A stretch of DNA of 64,000 nt, taken from assembly GCA_037190845.1 (NCBI GenBank), contig JBBCJI010000018.1:62001-126000 (forward strand), read 5' to 3'. Below are positions 60,029-64,000 of the stretch, piece by piece. Both the position numbers and the translations under genes were made by a program. The notes below the pieces were generated by a model. That model had not been told where the DNA came from, searched no databases, and worked only from the letters and a program-made list of their open reading frames with translations. This stretch comes from JBEBVQ01 sp037190845 (GTDB lineage: Bacteria; Bacteroidota; Bacteroidia; Chitinophagales; Chitinophagaceae). Every line of letters starts with the position of its first letter. The stretch's first letter is position 1.

Positions 60029-61942
60029 TTAAATCCTCCCGTCCTTTATTTCATCCACCACACCCGGATCCAGCAAGGCAGATGTATCTCCCAGGTTTTC
60101 CGTCTCTCCTTCCGCAATCTTGCGCAGGATACGCCGCATGATCTTTCCGCTTCGGGTTTTGGGCAGACCGGACACAAACTGTATTTTATCCGGCTTGGCA
60201 ATCGGCCCTATGATACGGGAGACCGTCTGCAGAATATCCTGACGGGTAAGATGTTCATCTCCGTGAACACCGTCATGTATTACATAAGCATAAATCCCCT
60301 GCCCCTTTACATCATGCGGATAACCTACTACAGCGCTTTCCACCACGCCGGCATGCATATTGATGGCATTCTCCACCTCAGCAGTACCAATACGATGACC
60401 ACTTACATTCAGCACATCGTCTACACGACCGGTGATACGATACATACCATCCTTATCCCGATAGCAGCCGTCTCCCGTGAAGTAAAGATTTTCGTACGTA
60501 GCAAAATAATTGGTACGGCATCGCTCATGATCGCCATAAGTAGTACGTACGATCCCCGGCCATGGGAAACGGATACACAGATTCCCGGACACATCATTAC
60601 CGTCCAGTACCGTTCCGTTTTCATCTACCAATACCGGCTGCACACCCGGCAACGGTAATGTAGCATACCCAGGTTTTGCCGGTGTGACACCTGCCAGATT
60701 GGATATCAGTATTCCCCCCGTTTCTGTTTGCCACCAGGTATCCACCACCGGGCATTTATCCTTACCGATATGTTTTGCATACCAGTACCATGCCTCTTCA
60801 TTAATAGGTTCTCCGACAGATCCCAGCACCTTAAGACTATCCAGGCTATGTCCCTTTACCGGATCCAGCCCATACCCCATAAGGCTGCGTATGGCCGTAG
60901 GCGCTGTATATAACACATTGACCTTATACTTATCAACAATATCCCAGAAGCGACCGGCATCCGGCCAGGTAGGTACGCCTTCAAATATCACGGAAGTGGC
61001 GCCTGCTGCGAGCGGCCCGTATACAATGTAGCTATGTCCGGTGATCCAGCCGATATCGGCAGTACAAAAATGAACATCCCCCTGCTCATACTGGAACACG
61101 TTCACAAAAGAATATGCCGTATAAACCATGTACCCTCCACAGGTGTGGACTACACCCTTAGGCTTACCCGTGGATCCAGATGTATACAGAATGAACAACG
61201 AATCTTCGGCATCCATTTCTTCTGCCGGGCAATCCGGGTTACCCATCGTTTCCACTTTTTTGATCTCATCTTCCCACCACACATCACGCCCCTTGATCAT
61301 ACTGACCGGAGTACGGGTACGCGTGAGTACAATTACCTTCTTCACAAAACGGCATTGCACCAACGCATCATCAATTACAGATTTCAGCGGCACTTCTTTA
61401 TTACCCCGGTATGCACCATCGCTGGTAACAACAAACTCCGCCCGGGCATCCTGCAACCGGTCAGCAATGCTTTGGGCGCTGAAGCCGCCAAAGATCACCG
61501 AGTGGATCGCACCTATCCGGGCACATGCCAGTGTTGCGATCGCCAGCTCGGGCACCATACCCATATAAATACATACGCGGTCTCCTTTTTTAACACCGTT
61601 ATTTTTCAATACATTGGCAAACTGTACCACCTTCTGATGCAAATCCCGGTATGTTAGTACCCTGTGGTGTTCCTCCGGATCATTGGGTTCCCATATGATC
61701 GCAGGACTATTACCCAGCAGCCCGAGATGACGGTCAAGACAATTCTCTGTAATATTCAATTTCCCTCCCTGGAACCATTTCACATCCGGATCACGGAAAT
61801 TCCACTCCAGTACACGATCCCAGCGCTTCCGCCAGTAAAAACTGCTGGCTATTTCAGCCCAGAAACCTTCCGGATCATCCACACTTTTCCGCCATGCGGC
61901 ATCATAGGCTTCTTTCGTTTTAATCTTAAATGGGTAAGACAT
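60029..61942 (-). CDS. acs: Acetyl-CoA synthetase
   Basis: A 637-residue AMP-forming ligase from the ATG at 61942 (MSYPFKIKTKEAYDAAW). The frame also extends to 61984, but the family normally starts at the later site. Motifs are VFGGFSAQSIADRL, the P-loop ILYTSGSTGKPKGV, DTWWQTETGG, YFTGDGCYRDKDGMYRITGRVDDVLNVSGHR (A8 hinge region, quoted in part) and PKTRSGKIMRR with the Lys that is reversibly acetylated in this family. It activates acetate to acetyl-CoA. The small membrane protein gene lies 34 bases downstream on the same strand. Confidence 0.97.
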   Translation of the reverse strand: MSYPFKIKTKEAYDAAWRKSVDDPEGFWAEIASSFYWRKRWDRVLEWNFRDPDVKWFQGGKLNITENCLDRHLGLLGNSPAIIWEPNDPEEHHRVLTYRDLHQKVVQFANVLKNNGVKKGDRVCIYMGMVPELAIATLACARIGAIHSVIFGGFSAQSIADRLQDARAEFVVTSDGAYRGNKEVPLKSVIDDALVQCRFVKKVIVLTRTRTPVSMIKGRDVWWEDEIKKVETMGNPDCPAEEMDAEDSLFILYTSGSTGKPKGVVHTCGGYMVYTAYSFVNVFQYEQGDVHFCTADIGWITGHSYIVYGPLAAGATSVIFEGVPTWPDAGRFWDIVDKYKVNVLYTAPTAIRSLMGYGLDPVKGHSLDSLKVLGSVGEPINEEAWYWYAKHIGKDKCPVVDTWWQTETGGILISNLAGVTPAKPGYATLPLPGVQPVLVDENGTVLDGNDVSGNLCIRFPWPGIVRTTYGDHERCRTNYFATYENLYFTGDGCYRDKDGMYRITGRVDDVLNVSGHRIGTAEVENAINMHAGVVESAVVGYPHDVKGQGIYAYVIHDGVHGDEHLTRQDILQTVSRIIGPIAKPDKIQFVSGLPKTRSGKIMRRILRKIAEGETENLGDTSALLDPGVVDEIKDGRI

Positions 61943-62043
61943 ATGTTTCTGTATTGTCGGGTTCGAATGTATTTGATCATACATAGTTAGTGATTTCCCT
62001 ACAATCGTGAAATTCTTTCTTGTTAAATCCAGCAGCCTCTAAT

Positions 62044-62098
62044 AAAGAAAGTTGTTCCCGCAACACCCATAACGGTATAAACAGGAACAACTTTCTTT
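62044..62098. terminator. Palindrome between acs and the T9SS protein gene
   Basis: AAAGAAAGTTGTTCC (62044-62058) and GGAACAACTTTCTTT (62084-62098) are perfect 15-bp complements with a 25-base loop. It lies 20 bases after the stop of the 62118 gene and probably ends that transcript ahead of acs. Confidence 0.65.
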
Positions 62099-62117
62099 CC
62101 ATTAAAACAATAGTAGC

Positions 62118-63182
62118 TTATCTCGTAATCTGCGTGTACCCGGCAGTATTTCCGCTCTGTACACGAACAATATAACTGCCGACGGCAAGTGACGCTATAT
62201 CCAGCACTGACATACCAAGCTGCGACAAGACGACCCTCCCCTGCATATCGAAGAGCTCAACAGTATAATTTGTCCATCCGGCAGGGACATTCAGATGCAA
62301 TTGCCCGCTTATTGCGGGATTTGGCCAGGCTTTAAGCTCAAACAAGCGTTCCTGCGCGGCAGCAGCCACGTGCAGATTATCTCTTTTAGTATCACGATAA
62401 CGGACCATATTCACGGTTTCGTTTCCATTTCCGTCAACCGTGGTTCCGACCCGTACCACCGGGTAATGCTCCCCATTTGCCAACCATACATATTCCACAT
62501 ACCGGCGCTCAAAGCGGATATTCTGCCCTAACACCGTTTTTACTGAATCTGTCTGCCACACTTCGGAGCGTACCCGGAGTACATCTACAGGTGTAGTGAA
62601 GTAAGGCGTCTTTACAGTTCCATGCCCGTCAACAACGGTAACACGATCACCTTTCATGAGTATAGAACCGAGCGACATAGCATGCTCAAAGCGGAACGTA
62701 GAGGTCTCATTCCGGTTATATATAAGAGGGAAATGATAAATTTCGTCCTGATCGATATAATAAGCGGCCTGTGGGGTTCCGTTCAGAAAAGCGCCAAACG
62801 ACGTGGCCACATAACGATCAGGGCCAGACAAGGTTTGATAAAAAATATGAGGGTTAGTAAGGGACATAGGTAACCCTTGCCCGCTCAGGTCTATTTCATT
62901 AGCAATCTTATAGCCCACACCGGTGTTCAGACCTGTAAAACCAGCGGCAGTAGGTGTAATAAACGTATCTACCCCCTGAGACACCGCCGCCCATCCGCTG
63001 AAATCCCAATCCACATTCGCTCCGGTATTGCTAAGATTCAGCCCTGCGGATGTAATATTTACATTGCTGTAACGAAGCGTATCGCCCAACACAGGCATGT
63101 CTGATGCAGTAATCGTAATCTGCGCTGTCACGGTTCCCCACGTAGCGAGTATTAAAGGGAAAAAAAATAGCTGTTTTTTCAT
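62118..63182 (-). CDS. Secreted protein with T9SS type A sorting domain
   Basis: A 354-residue protein: signal peptide 1-20 (ending GTVTAQ), a beta-rich body of unrecognised family (about 21-270; ITITASDMPVLGDTLRY, WDFSGW) and a C-terminal type A sorting domain (about 277-354: LKAWPNPAISGQLHLNV, VELFDMQGRVVL, LAVGSYIVRV, YTQITR). It is exported by the type IX system and may be lipid- or sugar-anchored at the surface. The body resembles other Bacteroidota secreted proteins that begin with ITSADMP-like sequence, but the function is not known. Confidence 0.85.
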   Translation of the reverse strand: MKKQLFFFPLILATWGTVTAQITITASDMPVLGDTLRYSNVNITSAGLNLSNTGANVDWDFSGWAAVSQGVDTFITPTAAGFTGLNTGVGYKIANEIDLSGQGLPMSLTNPHIFYQTLSGPDRYVATSFGAFLNGTPQAAYYIDQDEIYHFPLIYNRNETSTFRFEHAMSLGSILMKGDRVTVVDGHGTVKTPYFTTPVDVLRVRSEVWQTDSVKTVLGQNIRFERRYVEYVWLANGEHYPVVRVGTTVDGNGNETVNMVRYRDTKRDNLHVAAAAQERLFELKAWPNPAISGQLHLNVPAGWTNYTVELFDMQGRVVLSQLGMSVLDIASLAVGSYIVRVQSGNTAGYTQITR

Positions 63183-63240
63183 GATATAACATGTTTAATC
63201 ATTGTAAAAATACCGAATCTGTCATTACAACACAGAAAAA

Positions 63241-64000
63241 TCATACCAATTCACCAGGCATGCTGTCATCCCGCACTACCGAATCCACATACTGCACAAC
63301 ACTGTTGTTGAATACCGGTTCCCCATCGAATAAAAACGCAACCTGAACCGGCAAAACGGCAATCTTCAAATTCCATTGCCGCAGTTTTTCTTCGTGTAAA
63401 CGCAGTCGCTGTGCATCTTTCTCCGTAGTGATTACAATCCCCTGCCCCGACAGATTCATGAATGCAACACGTATCTTTTCCAGGTCACTTTCTGAAAAAT
63501 AATGATGATCCGGGAAAGACACTACGCTAACAGACGCTACAGTCTGTGAAACGGCACGGATCAATGGTTCCGGACGTGCAATACCGCAAACTATTACAAC
63601 AGACTGCTGCACTGTGTCCACCGGCTTACCGGTCCAGAAATCATAGGGCATGCCGTACCGGATACAGGAAAAAAAGACCTGCTGTTGGGACAAAGGCCTT
63701 ATATGATGTATGATTTGTTCTGCTTCCTTTTTATTCATTTCCGGCGGACATTTGGAGACTACGATCACATCTGCTCTGCGATATCCGCGCCGCGCCTCTC
63801 GAAGACGCCCGTAGGGCAATACATGATCTTTATAAAAAGGAGCGTCATATTCCGTGAGCAGGATATTCAATCCCGGCTTCACTGTCCGATGCTGGTACGC
63901 ATCATCCAGCAATATTACATCCACATCCGGTCGCTGCGTAAGCAGATCCGGAATACCGGTCATTCTTTCTTCTGCCACGCTGACCACCAGACCCGGAAAT
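63241..64000 (-). CDS. lpxK: Tetraacyldisaccharide 4'-kinase, C-terminal part (truncated by window end)
   Basis: The frame is open through base 64000, so about 250 C-terminal residues are visible and the N-terminal P-loop lies outside. The LpxK signature is present: VDVILLDDAYQHRTVKPGLNIL (split motif LLDD-YQHR), DHVLPYGRLREARRGYRRAD, VSKCPPEM, later FPDHHYFSESD and ITTEKDAQRL. LpxK phosphorylates the lipid A precursor at the 4' position at the inner membrane. Its presence confirms an LPS-type outer membrane. The GTG inside the frame at 63987 is not a real start. Confidence 0.93.
   Translation of the reverse strand, partial: FPGLVVSVAEERMTGIPDLLTQRPDVDVILLDDAYQHRTVKPGLNILLTEYDAPFYKDHVLPYGRLREARRGYRRADVIVVSKCPPEMNKKEAEQIIHHIRPLSQQQVFFSCIRYGMPYDFWTGKPVDTVQQSVVIVCGIARPEPLIRAVSQTVASVSVVSFPDHHYFSESDLEKIRVAFMNLSGQGIVITTEKDAQRLRLHEEKLRQWNLKIAVLPVQVAFLFDGEPVFNNSVVQYVDSVVRDDSMPGELV

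Overview
The window comes from a Bacteroidota genome, most likely Chitinophagales/Chitinophagaceae. The evidence is: type IX secretion sorting domains of both kinds (gliding-motility C-terminal type at 1-771; type A at 17963, 42846 and 62118), a PorP/SprF protein, a DUF3467 protein, TAnnTTTG-like promoter boxes close to start codons, few obvious Shine-Dalgarno sequences, and many long AT-rich palindromes between genes. No species can be named from the sequence alone. No CRISPR array, insertion sequence, prophage or rRNA was found. Two tRNA-Arg genes are present.

Layout. 1-20.3 kb is mostly housekeeping and envelope genes: the end of a T9SS-secreted protein, a GIY-YIG protein, trxB, a WecA/MraY-type transferase, guaA, an NrnA-type DHH phosphoesterase, two paralogous FKBP isomerases, a two-gene Fe-S (Hdr/GlpC-like) unit, a biotinyl carrier protein, pdhB, DUF1697, a SUMF1-domain protein and a large FG-GAP/VCBS secreted protein. 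20.56-24.32 kb is a small island: tRNA-Arg(CCU) on the plus strand and tRNA-Arg(ACG) on the minus strand enclose an AT-richer pair of overlapping genes, an SH3-like/S8 subtilisin protease without a signal peptide and a 626-residue exported protein of no recognised family. 24.4-36 kb returns to chaperone, redox, RNA-modification and metabolic genes: a double-parvulin isomerase, a TlpA-like thioredoxin, RlmD, transaldolase, a heptaheme cytochrome with TPRs, tyrS and a solitary MlaF-like ATPase.

36.2-55.3 kb is the most striking region. Ten consecutive minus-strand genes look like a large exopolysaccharide/matrix locus. From its 5' end: two receiver-like proteins whose phosphoacceptor Asp is replaced by Glu, a membrane-anchored HEAT-repeat protein, a processive GT2 synthase, a TPR plus YaiO-like outer-membrane barrel, a terminator, a 1584-residue T9SS adhesin (choice-of-anchor A, eight PKD domains, a carbohydrate-binding-like domain), another terminator, then a second TPR-barrel, a second GT2 synthase, a GH26 hydrolase and a DUF4838 protein. 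It reads as two synthase-dependent polysaccharide modules around one giant matrix protein. A related inverted-repeat motif lies upstream of both the first gene and the adhesin gene.

55.3-64 kb holds a gene-free kilobase with two dispersed repeats, then upp, porP/sprF, a 3-methyladenine glycosylase, an RsmI-like methyltransferase, acs, a T9SS-exported protein and the truncated lpxK.

Intergenic space is unusually structured. A recurring design is a long inverted repeat whose arms are built from two tandem copies of a short unit, with the unit differing between most loci. REP-like elements and a diverged 150-bp dispersed repeat are also present.
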